From positions 1 through 40,374 of the forward strand of contig CAZTGE010000021.1 in assembly GCA_964612995.1 (NCBI GenBank): a stretch of DNA of 40,374 bases. Direction: 5' to 3'. The notes below the pieces were generated by a model. The model saw nothing but the letters and a program-made list of their open reading frames with translations, had not been told where the DNA came from and made no database searches. Below are positions 14,263 through 22,709 of the stretch, in pieces. This stretch comes from SLQH01 sp964612995 (GTDB lineage Bacteria; Planctomycetota; UBA11346). Each line of letters begins with the position of its first letter. Within the stretch, counting starts at the first letter, position 1. Made by a program: the position numbers and the translations under genes.

Positions 14263-15558
14263 ATGCCCCGTCACACCCGCCTCATCCCCCTGGCCGGAGC
14301 CGTCGCCCTGAGCGCCGGGCTGAGCGCCTTCGAGATGGATCAGGTGCTCACCGGTGAGCTCCTGGTCGAAGGGGTCAACCGCAACAACTACACCGACGGT
14401 GAGGACGCCCGCAACGATCGTGTCTCCAAGATGCAGATCCGCGCCGCGCTGGGCACCGAAATCGAGTTCGACGACCGGGCGATGATCAAGCTCGGCTTCG
14501 TCTACGACGCCGAAGGCGGCGATCGCTCGGATCCGGACGAGGACCTGCGCGAGAGCGTTACGCTCAACGACGCGTATCTCCAGCTCAAGCAGTTCATCCG
14601 CCCGGAGCTGCATGTGCGCATCGGTCGCCAGCCGGTGGCCTGGAATCTGCGCAAGAACGACGGCGGCTTCATCTACGACAGCCGCGCCGACGATCCGGTG
14701 GTCACCCGTTGGGACGGTGTGCGCGCCTACTGGGAGGTCGACAACTTCACCATCTCGCCGTTCGCCTTCATCATCGACGAGGCGACCGAGCCCGATCCAG
14801 ACACCGGCGAGCGCGGCAGGAACTCGGACGACACCTACTTCTGGGGCATCACCGGCGATTGGCTACCCGACCGCATGGGCGATGACCGGATGTTCCTCAC
14901 CGGCTCGCTCAGCGTGGCGCGCAAGGTGCCGCTGGCCGGGGGCGAGACCGGCGACGAGCTACATACCTACTACGCCGGTGCCGAGTGGAAGCTGGCCCAC
15001 GACATCGACCTCTACGCCGAAGGTGGCGTGCAGGACGGCGAGGTCGACAACAGCCGCGATTTCAGCGGCTGGGCCCTGAGCGTCGGCGCGCAGTGGGCCT
15101 TCCCCGACGCGTCGCTGAGCCCGGTGATCAACGCCCAGTACGACCACTTCTCCGGCAACGAGGACGGCGACGACGACTACAAGGCCTTCGTCGTGCCCTG
15201 GGAGGGCGTCAGCGACACCTACATCGTCGAGCACGAACGCTACGGCGAGCTGAGCGAACTGCTGGTCGGCAACCTCGAGGCCGTCAAGCTGACCATCGAA
15301 CAGGCCTACTTCGAAGAGATCCTCACGCTCAAGGCGGTCTACGGATACTACAAGACCGTCGAGGATGTCGGCGGCGAGAACGATTTCGGCAACGAGTTCG
15401 ATCTCACCCTGTCCTGGAAGTACAACGACTTCACCACCTTCCGTGCCTGGGGCGCCGTGTTCCTTCCGGGAGAGGCCTATCGCGCTGTGGCGCCTGCGAG
15501 CGAGACCGACGACGACACGGTGACCCTGTTCGGCATCAGCGGCCACGTGACGTTCTGA
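14263..15558 (+). CDS. Porin-like outer-membrane protein (alginate-export-type barrel)
   Basis: 431 residues with a signal peptide (LIPLAGAVALSAGLSAFE) and AAGGAG six bases before the ATG. Regular beta strands with Asp-rich turns fill the protein, and it ends in GHVTF, the C-terminal Phe of outer-membrane barrels. The LNDAYLQLKQF, VRIGRQPVAW and ISPFAFIIDE sequence order resembles AlgE-like (alginate export) barrels, in which strands follow a GRQ motif. It is strongly acidic. It probably forms a diffusion pore for an anionic or sugar solute; the substrate is not determined. The next gene dnaE starts 45 bp later, so they may be cotranscribed although functionally unrelated. Confidence 0.75.
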   Translation: MPRHTRLIPLAGAVALSAGLSAFEMDQVLTGELLVEGVNRNNYTDGEDARNDRVSKMQIRAALGTEIEFDDRAMIKLGFVYDAEGGDRSDPDEDLRESVTLNDAYLQLKQFIRPELHVRIGRQPVAWNLRKNDGGFIYDSRADDPVVTRWDGVRAYWEVDNFTISPFAFIIDEATEPDPDTGERGRNSDDTYFWGITGDWLPDRMGDDRMFLTGSLSVARKVPLAGGETGDELHTYYAGAEWKLAHDIDLYAEGGVQDGEVDNSRDFSGWALSVGAQWAFPDASLSPVINAQYDHFSGNEDGDDDYKAFVVPWEGVSDTYIVEHERYGELSELLVGNLEAVKLTIEQAYFEEILTLKAVYGYYKTVEDVGGENDFGNEFDLTLSWKYNDFTTFRAWGAVFLPGEAYRAVAPASETDDDTVTLFGISGHVTF

Positions 15559-15603
15559 TCCCCGGCACGCACGCGAGCGCGTGAAGGAGCGGCGAGAGCG
15601 ACG

Positions 15604-18600
15604 ATGGATTTCTCCCACCTCCACGTCCACAGCCACTACACCCTGCTCGAATCGACCCTGACCGTCGATCGGCTGGTGGCCGCGGTCAAGGACCGGGGGA
15701 TGGATGCGGTCGCGCTGACCGACCGCACGGGGATGTTCGGCGCGCTGGAGTTCTCCACCGCCTGTGCCAAGGCCGGCATCACCGGCATCGTCGGTTGCCA
15801 GGTCAACGTCGCGCCGCTGGGCATGACCGAGCGCACGCCCGATCGCATGCAGCTGGTGCTGTTGGCGCAGAACCCCGACGGCTATCACAATCTCGCCCGG
15901 CTGGTGAGCGAAGGCTGGCTCGAGGGCTTCTATTACGAGGCCCGCGTCGATCTCGAGCGCATCGCCCGCTACGCCGAGGGCCTGGTCTGCCTCACCGGCG
16001 CCGGACCGGACGGTTTCCTCAACCGCCATCTGCTCGCCGGCGCGACCGAAGAGGCTCGGCGCCAGGCGCAACTGCTGCACGAGATCTTCGGCGACCGCCT
16101 GTTCATCGAGATCACCGACCACGGCGTGGAAGGGCCGATCAACGCCCGTGGGGCGAACATCGAACTCGCCCGCGATCTCGGCCTGCCGCCGGTGGCGACC
16201 AACTGGGTCCACTACCTCGACCAGCGGGATCACGAGGTCCACGAGGTCCAACTGGCGGTGCAGAAGGTCACCACCCTGTCCGATCCGCGGCGCAAGCGAA
16301 TGCCCTCGGACCAGTTCTACCTCAAGACCCCGGACGAGATGGCGTGCGTGTTCGCCGATCTGCCCGAGGCCCTGGCCAATACCCGCAAGGTGGTCGAGCT
16401 CTGCAGCGACTGCGCCATTCCCACCGGGACCTACCACCTGCCGCATTTCGCCTGCCCGGACAACCTGAGCGATACCGATTACGTCCGCCAGCAGTGCGAA
16501 GCGGGGCTGATCCGCCGCTATGGCGACCAGATGCCGGAGGGCGCGCGCGAACGCCTCGACTTCGAACTCGCGACGATCGAGAAAATGGGCTTCGCCGCCT
16601 ACTTCCTCATCGTCGCCGACTTCATCAACTGGGCCAAATCGCACGGCGTCCCCGTCGGCCCGGGCCGCGGCTCGGCGGCCGGATCGCTGGTCGCCTACGC
16701 CATGGGCATCACCGACATCTGCCCCCTGCGTTACGGCCTGCTGTTCGAGCGCTTCCTCAACCCGGGGCGCAAATCGATGCCCGATATCGACATCGATTTC
16801 TGCAAGGACGGCCGCGGGCGGGTGATCGATTACGTCGCCGAGAAATACGGTCGACAAGCGGTGACCCAGATCATGACCCTGGGCACGATGAAGGCCCGCA
16901 TGGCGATCAAGGACGTCGCCCGCGCCTATGAATGGACGCCCGAAGAAGCGCAGGATCTGGCCAACCTCGTGCCCGAGGACCCGGGCGGCAAGCACACCAT
17001 CCCGGTCTGTCTCGGAAAGAAGGCGCTCAAGGATGGCAGCTACGATGCCTCGGAGCGGATGGTCGCACGCTACGAAAACGACGACCGTACCCACCGGGTG
17101 CTCGATACCGCCGCCGCACTGGAGAACCTCGGCCGCTCGCTCGGCGTCCACGCCTGCGGCGTGATCATCGCCCCAGGCCCGGTGCATCACTACGTCCCGG
17201 TGTGCCAGGTGAAGGGCAAGCCCGCGACCCAATACGACATGGTCGAAGTCGAGACCTGCGGCCTGCTGAAGATGGACTTCCTCGGGCTGAAGACCATGTC
17301 GATCCTCAAAAAGGCCGCGGATATCGCCGCCGCGACCGCGGGTGTGCAGATCGACTATCCCGAGTTGCCGCTGGATGACGCGCAGACCTTCGCCCTGCTC
17401 GGCAGCGGCGAGACCCTCGGCGTGTTCCAATGCGAATCCGGCGGGTTCCAGGAGCTGATCAAGATGCTCCAGCCCGACCGCTTCGAGGACATGATCGCGC
17501 TGGTGGCGCTCTACCGCCCCGGGCCGCTGATGGCCGGCATGCACATCGACTACTGCGAACGCAAGCACGGTCGCCAGAAGGTGGAATTCCCGCATCCGGT
17601 GCTCGAGAGCGTGCTCGAGGAGACCTACGGGCTGTACATCTACCAGGAACAGGTGATGAACATCGCCCGTGAGCTCAGCGGCTTCACCCCCTCCCAGGCC
17701 GACGATCTGCGCAAGGCGATGGGCAAGAAGAAGCTCGACGTGCTCGAAAAGCTCAAGCCGCTGTTCATCGATGGCGCCTGGGAGCTGCACCAGTATCCGA
17801 AGGACAAGTGCGAGGCGATGTGGGAGAACATCCTCGGCTTCGCCAGTTATTGCTTCAACAAGTCGCACTCGGCCTGCTACGGCCTGATCGCCTACTGGAC
17901 CGCCTACATGAAGGCGCGGCACTACGCCGCGTTCATGACTGCCAACCTGATCTACGAGATGGAGAACAAGGACAAGATGACCTTGTTCTCGCAGGAGCTC
18001 CAGCGCCACGGCGTGCCGGTACTGCCGCCGGACATCAACGAGTCGGGCTGGGAGTTCACCTTCACCGGCGAGGCGGTGCGCTTCGGCTTTGGCGGGGTCA
18101 AGGGCGTGGGCCATCAGGCGGCAGAGCATCTGATGCACCTGCGCGAACAGGATGGCCCCTTCGTCTCGTTGTTCGATCTGTGCGAGCGCATCGACACCCG
18201 CTGCGTCAACAAGCGGGTGATCGAGCACCTGATCAAGGTCGGCGCCCTGGACACCCTCCACCGCAATCGCCGCGCCTTGTGCGAGGCGATCGACATCGCC
18301 TTCGACCGCGGCAGCCGCATCGCCAAAAACCGCTCGCAACAACAGGCCACGCTGTTCGACACCTTCGAGCAGGACGAGACCTTCCGCGCCCAGACCCAGA
18401 GCCTGCCCGACGTGCCCGACTGGGCCCTGGGCGAGCGCCTGGCGTTCGAAAAGGCGCTCACCGGCTACTGGATGAGTTCGCATCCCTTGAGCGAACACGC
18501 CGAGATCATCGCGCGTCACGCCTCCCACGTCAGTCGTGATCTGGCGCGGCGCCCGCCCGGATCGATGACCATCGCCGCGGTGGTCATCGCCAAGCGCGAG

Positions 18601-19188
18601 ATCAAGACCCGCTCGGGCAAGCCGATGGCGGTGCTGACACTCGAAGACGATCACGGTCGCTTCGAAGCAGTGCTGTTCGCCGGACGCAACAATCGCCGCG
18701 GCGAATTCGAGGCGGGCGCCTACGACCGCTTCGCCGCCGACTGCGATCCCGATCTCATCGCGCTGTTCACCGGCAAGGCGGACCGTCGTGAGCGCCGGCG
18801 CAGCAGCGCCCCGCCACCGGAGCTCGCGGGCGATGGCGAGGACCCGGGCGCGGCGGGCGGCGATGCTACCGAGCCGGAGGAGCTGCCCTCGTTGATCGTC
18901 GAGGAGATGGTGCCGGTCGAGCTGGTCCACGAACGGCTCACCCGCGAGGTCGTGATCGCGGTCGACGCCCTCGAGACGCAGAGCGAGCAGCGGATCGCCG
19001 GCACCGCCACCCTGCTGAAGGAGCACCCCGGCCACTGCCCGGTCTCGCTCGCGGTCCAGACCGATGCCGACGTGCTGCTGACCCTCGCCGCCGGCGACCG
19101 TTGGCGCATCCATCCCACCGCCGAGCTGATCACCGGCCTGCGCGCGATCTGGGGCGAGCGCGCAGTTACCACGGTGACCGGTCGATGA
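15604..19188 (+). CDS. dnaE: DNA polymerase III alpha subunit
   Basis: Replicative polymerase of the chromosome. 1194 residues, the normal DnaE1 length. The order is: an N-terminal PHP domain (HLHVHSHYTLLES), the palm with GPGRGSAAGSLVAYAMGI and the catalytic PDIDIDF (~393-399), the third catalytic Asp in KMDFLGLKT (~556), the finger and beta-binding region, a helix-hairpin-helix zone, and a C-terminal OB fold (MTIAAVVIAKREIKTRSG ~982 onward). A low-complexity acidic/Ala insert follows around residues 1070-1100. The ATG follows GAGAGCGAC. Its stop overlaps the ABC ATPase start by 4 bp. Confidence 0.97.
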   Translation: MDFSHLHVHSHYTLLESTLTVDRLVAAVKDRGMDAVALTDRTGMFGALEFSTACAKAGITGIVGCQVNVAPLGMTERTPDRMQLVLLAQNPDGYHNLARLVSEGWLEGFYYEARVDLERIARYAEGLVCLTGAGPDGFLNRHLLAGATEEARRQAQLLHEIFGDRLFIEITDHGVEGPINARGANIELARDLGLPPVATNWVHYLDQRDHEVHEVQLAVQKVTTLSDPRRKRMPSDQFYLKTPDEMACVFADLPEALANTRKVVELCSDCAIPTGTYHLPHFACPDNLSDTDYVRQQCEAGLIRRYGDQMPEGARERLDFELATIEKMGFAAYFLIVADFINWAKSHGVPVGPGRGSAAGSLVAYAMGITDICPLRYGLLFERFLNPGRKSMPDIDIDFCKDGRGRVIDYVAEKYGRQAVTQIMTLGTMKARMAIKDVARAYEWTPEEAQDLANLVPEDPGGKHTIPVCLGKKALKDGSYDASERMVARYENDDRTHRVLDTAAALENLGRSLGVHACGVIIAPGPVHHYVPVCQVKGKPATQYDMVEVETCGLLKMDFLGLKTMSILKKAADIAAATAGVQIDYPELPLDDAQTFALLGSGETLGVFQCESGGFQELIKMLQPDRFEDMIALVALYRPGPLMAGMHIDYCERKHGRQKVEFPHPVLESVLEETYGLYIYQEQVMNIARELSGFTPSQADDLRKAMGKKKLDVLEKLKPLFIDGAWELHQYPKDKCEAMWENILGFASYCFNKSHSACYGLIAYWTAYMKARHYAAFMTANLIYEMENKDKMTLFSQELQRHGVPVLPPDINESGWEFTFTGEAVRFGFGGVKGVGHQAAEHLMHLREQDGPFVSLFDLCERIDTRCVNKRVIEHLIKVGALDTLHRNRRALCEAIDIAFDRGSRIAKNRSQQQATLFDTFEQDETFRAQTQSLPDVPDWALGERLAFEKALTGYWMSSHPLSEHAEIIARHASHVSRDLARRPPGSMTIAAVVIAKREIKTRSGKPMAVLTLEDDHGRFEAVLFAGRNNRRGEFEAGAYDRFAADCDPDLIALFTGKADRRERRRSSAPPPELAGDGEDPGAAGGDATEPEELPSLIVEEMVPVELVHERLTREVVIAVDALETQSEQRIAGTATLLKEHPGHCPVSLAVQTDADVLLTLAAGDRWRIHPTAELITGLRAIWGERAVTTVTGR

Positions 19189-20186
19189 TCCTCTCCGCCA
19201 CCGGCCTGCACAAACGCTTCGGCGCCCACACCGCCTTGCACGCGGTCGATCTGCAGCTCGAGGCCGGCGAGGTGGTGGGCTTCCTCGGCCCCAACGGTGC
19301 CGGCAAGACCACGACCATGCAGATCCTCACCGGCTACATCACGCCGACTGCCGGCTCGGTGATGATCGACGGCATCGATCAGCGTGCTGACGCCCAGGCC
19401 TGCCGTCGGCGTATCGGCTATCTGCCCCAGGACCTGCCTTTGTATCGCGAGATGCACGTCGCGGGGTATCTCGATCATGTCGCCCGGCTCAAGCAGGTCC
19501 CGCGCTCCGAACGCCGGGCCCAGGTGCTCCAGGCGATGGAACGCACCGGCCTGCGCGAAGTCGAACGCCGACACATCCACAAGCTCTCCGGCGGCAACCG
19601 CCAGCGCGTGGGGCTGGCCCAGGCGCTGTTGGGCGATCCGCCGATCCTGATCCTGGACGAAGCCACGGCGGGGCTCGACCCGGCCCAGGTGGCCAACTTC
19701 CGCGACCTGATCCGACAGCTGGCCACCGGCCACACCATCCTGCTCTCGACCCATATTCTCGGCGAGGTCGAGCGCTGCTGCGACCGGGTGGTGATGATCG
19801 ATCGCGGGCGCACGATGCTCGATGAAACGGTAGCCGCGCTGCAACAGCGGGCCCACGAGATCAGGCGGGTGCGCCTGCGCCTGAGCGTCGATCCCGCTCC
19901 TCTCGCTGCGGACCTGCAGGGGTGTGCCTGGATCACCCGCTGTGAACGCGATGACGACGCGCTGGTGGTCGACCTCGATCCCGAGGCGCAGGCGCAGCTG
20001 GTCGAGCGCGCCTGTGCCCACGGGGTGCTGCTCGAGCTCCAGCCCTGGCGCCGCAGTCTGGAAGAGGTGTTCCGCGACCTGATCAGCCGGAGCCGAGATC
20101 CGGCCAGCCCAGCAGCAGACCGATGTAGCTCAGCAGGGCCAGCAGCAGCAGCGCCCCCTCCCAACGATCCAGCGAACGCTGGGTGA
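19185..20186 (+). CDS. ABC-2 type transporter ATPase subunit (orphan)
   Basis: 333 residues. Walker A GPNGAGKTT at 35-43, Q-loop LPQDLPLY, signature LSGGNRQ at 134-140, Walker B ILILDEAT at 154-161, and switch His in LLSTHIL. The similarity is to the GldA/CcmA-like group that pairs with ABC-2 permeases. No permease gene is adjacent; the next gene is convergent, so the partner must be elsewhere. The core ends at the typical SLEEVFRDLI segment; the last ~34 residues are Ser/Pro/Ala-rich and lie entirely antisense to the antiporter 3' end (104-bp overlap), which suggests an extended reading frame. ATG overlaps the dnaE stop (ATGA). Confidence 0.85.
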   Translation: MILSATGLHKRFGAHTALHAVDLQLEAGEVVGFLGPNGAGKTTTMQILTGYITPTAGSVMIDGIDQRADAQACRRRIGYLPQDLPLYREMHVAGYLDHVARLKQVPRSERRAQVLQAMERTGLREVERRHIHKLSGGNRQRVGLAQALLGDPPILILDEATAGLDPAQVANFRDLIRQLATGHTILLSTHILGEVERCCDRVVMIDRGRTMLDETVAALQQRAHEIRRVRLRLSVDPAPLAADLQGCAWITRCERDDDALVVDLDPEAQAQLVERACAHGVLLELQPWRRSLEEVFRDLISRSRDPASPAADRCSSAGPAAAAPPPNDPANAG

Positions 20187-21099
20187 CCAGCAGGGGCAGG
20201 AGCAGCAGCGCGAAGCCGCCCATCCACCAGTAGTCCCAGCCGAGGTTGCTGGCGTTGACCGGGATCGGGATCACCATGGCAGCGATGCCGACGATACAGA
20301 AGACGTTGAAGATGTTCGAGCCGACCACGTTGCCGAGAGCCATCTCGCCATGCCCGCGGCGCACGGCCTGGATCGAGGTCGCCAGTTCGGGCAGCGACGT
20401 GCCGAGGGCCATGACGGTCAGGCCGATGACCCGTTCGCTCATGCCGATCGCGCGCGATAGCGCCAGGGCGCCACTGAGGCTGACATCGCCAGCGACGCAC
20501 AACAAAGCCGCCCCGACCACCACCAGGCCGAGTCCGGCCCAGACGTTGCTCACCGGCCGGTCGTGTTCGATCACCTCCTGCACATCGACCTGCCCCGTCC
20601 GGACCGCCAGCACGGTGAAGGCGATCAGACCACAGACCAGCACCAGACCCTCGCCCCGGTCGATCATCGCACCCTCGCCGCTGACGCTGAACACGATCAG
20701 CAGAGCGAAGGCCAGCAGCATCAAGGGGTAGTCGAGTCGGAAGGTACTGCGCGGCACCGCCAGCGGACGCAACAGAGCGGTGATCCCGAGGATCGCACCG
20801 ATGTTGAAGATGTTCGAGCCGATGACGTTGCCCAAGGCGATGGCCGCAGGCCCGTCGGCTCCGGTCTGCCCCAGCTGCAAGGCCTTGATGTTCGAACCGA
20901 GGCTGACCACCAGCTCTGGCAGGCTGGTGCCGAAGGCGACGATCGTCGCACCGATCACCGCTGGCGAGAGGTCGAAGCGCTTGGCCACCTGCACGCCACC
21001 GATGACCAGGATGTCGGCGCCCTTGATCAGGACATAGAAGCCAACGACCACGAAGATCATCGCGAGCCACCAGGGTGGAGCGGCATACCAGGTCGGCAT
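20083..21099 (-). CDS. Calcium/sodium (K+-dependent) antiporter, CaCA family
   Basis: About 338 residues from the ATG at 21099 (an in-frame start at 21150 would add 17 residues). Two homologous halves carry the alpha-repeat signatures of Ca2+:cation antiporters (YrbG type): GTSLPELVVSLGSN followed by ALGNVIGSNIFNIG, and GTSLPELATSIQAV followed by ALGNVVGSNIFNVF. About ten transmembrane helices are visible. It exchanges Ca2+ for Na+ at the inner membrane; ion selectivity is not certain. It is transcribed from a hairpin-rich intergenic region and converges with the ABC ATPase gene, overlapping it by 104 bp. Confidence 0.92.
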   Translation of the reverse strand: MPTWYAAPPWWLAMIFVVVGFYVLIKGADILVIGGVQVAKRFDLSPAVIGATIVAFGTSLPELVVSLGSNIKALQLGQTGADGPAAIALGNVIGSNIFNIGAILGITALLRPLAVPRSTFRLDYPLMLLAFALLIVFSVSGEGAMIDRGEGLVLVCGLIAFTVLAVRTGQVDVQEVIEHDRPVSNVWAGLGLVVVGAALLCVAGDVSLSGALALSRAIGMSERVIGLTVMALGTSLPELATSIQAVRRGHGEMALGNVVGSNIFNVFCIVGIAAMVIPIPVNASNLGWDYWWMGGFALLLLPLLVTQRSLDRWEGALLLLALLSYIGLLLGWPDLGSG

Positions 21100-21223
21100 G
21101 GTCGCATCATGGATCGATGTAGCAGGGAACAAGCACAGCCCCGTGGACATCGACCACGGATGCCCGCAGCCGTGGATACCGGGGCCATGATCCGGCGCAA
21201 CGACTCAGGGGCTTCGCCCCTAC

Positions 21224-21244
21224 GGTCCTCACCTTGTGAGGACC
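21224..21244. repeat. 9-bp perfect stem-loop
   Basis: GGTCCTCAC and GTGAGGACC separated by CTT. A second stem (AGGGGC-TTC-GCCCCT) ends three bases earlier. Together they lie 124 bp upstream of the antiporter ATG on the minus strand. No T tract follows on either strand, so this is not a simple intrinsic terminator. Confidence 0.75.
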
Positions 21245-21268
21245 TACCCCCCTGGCTTTGTCGTGGTT

Positions 21269-21296
21269 CGCTTGCATCTGCATGCAGATGCAAGCG
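21269..21296. promoter_or_regulatory. Perfect 28-bp palindrome, possible operator
   Basis: CGCTTGCATCTGCA is followed directly by its exact reverse complement, with 14-bp arms and no spacer. Dyads of this length are typical of dimeric repressor sites or cruciform-forming elements. It is 170 bp upstream of the antiporter start; whether a regulator binds is unknown. Confidence 0.5.
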
Positions 21297-21390
21297 TGGG
21301 CGGATCGGCCAGGCGAAACGTATCCGGCCTCCGGCGGCACTTGCTCCTCGGCCAGACGGCCTGCGGGGCTGCGCATGCGCTCCACGGGCC

Positions 21391-21428
21391 GCTGGCCCCA
21401 CTGGGGCCAGCTATCGCCTGCGGCGATA
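21391..21428. repeat. Two adjacent stem-loops
   Basis: GCTGGCCCC-ACT-GGGGCCAGC (21391-21411) is directly followed by TATCGCC-TGC-GGCGATA (21412-21428). A back-to-back pair of perfect stems with no spacer is uncommon by chance and points to a structured RNA or a repetitive extragenic element. Confidence 0.6.
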
Positions 21429-21562
21429 CCCGCTTCGCCCACCACTCGGCGCCAGACTCGCATCGTATGCGATGGGGCCCAACATATGGCTGGTAACCAC
21501 TCATGCCCGATGGGCCTGAGTAGTTCCGATCCTGCGGCAGACCGATCGACACGCCGCGCGGC

Positions 21563-22693
21563 TCAGCGTGCGCGGCGCGGATCACGCAGGCGGTGGTACG
21601 CGGCGAAACGCGCGCACACCGGCGCGTTGGGTGGCGGAAACGAGAGAGCGAGGAACTCCTCCGGGGAGACCCAACGCAGCTCCTGCGCCACCAGCGGTCT
21701 GGCACGATGCGGCGCGAACAGGCGGCAGCGGAAGCAATGGTAGCTGCAGTAGTGATCGCCGGCGTCGTGATGCCAGCTGACGAAGGGCCGCGCGCTGAGC
21801 AGCTCGCAGCCGATCTCCTCGTCGATCTCGCGGGCCAGCGCCTCGCGATCGCTCTCGCCGCGCTCGCGCTTGCCACCGACCAGCTCCCAGTAGCCGGCGT
21901 AGGCCACGCCATCCTGGCGCCGCGCGACGAGGTACTTCCCTGCGTTGTCGTGGATCAACGCCATGGCCACATGCACACGCGGCTTTCGCCGATCGGTGAT
22001 CGCCACGCCGTAGCGCGTGCGCGCGCTGGCCACCCGTAGCGGATTGGCGGTCTGAACGAGGCGCTCCGGCTCGCCGCTGAGGCGACAACGCGCGAACCAG
22101 GGGCAGAGCGTGCAACGCGGCTCACGTGCCGTGCAGATGGTCGCGCCCAGCTCCATCAGCGCGTTGTTGTAGGCGATCGGCTCGTCGGGATCGACCAGCA
22201 CGGCCGCGTGCTCCCACAAGCGGCGGCGCTCTCCCGGCAGGCCGTCGCGCCGGCAGTAGACCCGGGCGACGTTGGTGTCGACCAGCGGCACGGCGGCACC
22301 GAAGGCGAAACACGCCACCGCCGCGGCGGTGTAGGGGCCGATGCCCGGCAGTTCCTGCAAGGCGGCGGGAATGGTGGGCCAGACGCCGTCGCGTTGTTGC
22401 ACGATCTCGCGGCAGGTCGCGCGCAGCCGCTCGGCCCGGGAGGGGTAGCCCAGGCCCTTCCACAGACGATGGATCCGAGGGAGCTGGCCGCAGGCCAGAT
22501 GCGCCGCGTCGGGGTAGGCCTGCAGCCAGCGCCGGTAGTACGGCAGCACCCGGTCGACCTGGGTCTGCTGCAGCATCACCTCGCTGACCAGGATGGCGTA
22601 CGGGTCGCGCGTCTGCCGCCACGGCAGCGCGCGGGCATGCGCACGATACCAGGCGATCAGCTCGCGTGCAGCAGCGCGCGGATCCGTGCCCAT
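21563..22693 (-). CDS. mutY: A/G-specific adenine DNA glycosylase with intact Nudix domain
   Basis: Removes adenine mispaired with 8-oxoguanine. 376 residues from ATG 22693, chosen as the start of the conserved domain. The catalytic Glu38 is in VSEVMLQQTQV, the helix-hairpin-helix LQELPGIGPYTA is followed by catalytic Asp139 in LVDTNVAR, and the 4Fe-4S ligands fit C-x6-C-x2-C-x5-C (CTAREPRCTLCPWFARC). The C-terminal domain contains a full Nudix box GGKRERGESDREALAREIDE then EIG, including the REUxEE core; most MutY C-terminal domains have lost it. It lies 16 bp downstream of the GH130 gene, likely in one transcript. Confidence 0.94.
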   Translation of the reverse strand: MGTDPRAAARELIAWYRAHARALPWRQTRDPYAILVSEVMLQQTQVDRVLPYYRRWLQAYPDAAHLACGQLPRIHRLWKGLGYPSRAERLRATCREIVQQRDGVWPTIPAALQELPGIGPYTAAAVACFAFGAAVPLVDTNVARVYCRRDGLPGERRRLWEHAAVLVDPDEPIAYNNALMELGATICTAREPRCTLCPWFARCRLSGEPERLVQTANPLRVASARTRYGVAITDRRKPRVHVAMALIHDNAGKYLVARRQDGVAYAGYWELVGGKRERGESDREALAREIDEEIGCELLSARPFVSWHHDAGDHYCSYHCFRCRLFAPHRARPLVAQELRWVSPEEFLALSFPPPNAPVCARFAAYHRLRDPRRAR

Positions 22694-22709
22694 CGCCCCG
22701 CCCAGCCCC

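Larger units (their letters stand above)
21151..21562. other. Hairpin-packed intergenic region, no gene
   Basis: 412 bp between mutY (ending at 21563) and the antiporter start. I see no coding sequence. At least six stem-loops are present: AGGGGC-TTC-GCCCCT (21207-21221), GGTCCTCAC-CTT-GTGAGGACC (21224-21244), a perfect 28-bp palindrome (21269-21296), GCTGGCCCC-ACT-GGGGCCAGC (21391-21411), TATCGCC-TGC-GGCGATA (21412-21428) and an imperfect ACTCA..TGAGT repeat (21499-21521). They may represent stacked small repetitive elements, terminator signals and the antiporter control region. Confidence 0.75.

Noticed and set aside
14959..19113. 1384-codon minus-strand frame opposite dnaE
   Set aside because: dnaE is unmistakable on the plus strand; the antisense product is repetitive His/Asp/Val-rich shadow sequence.
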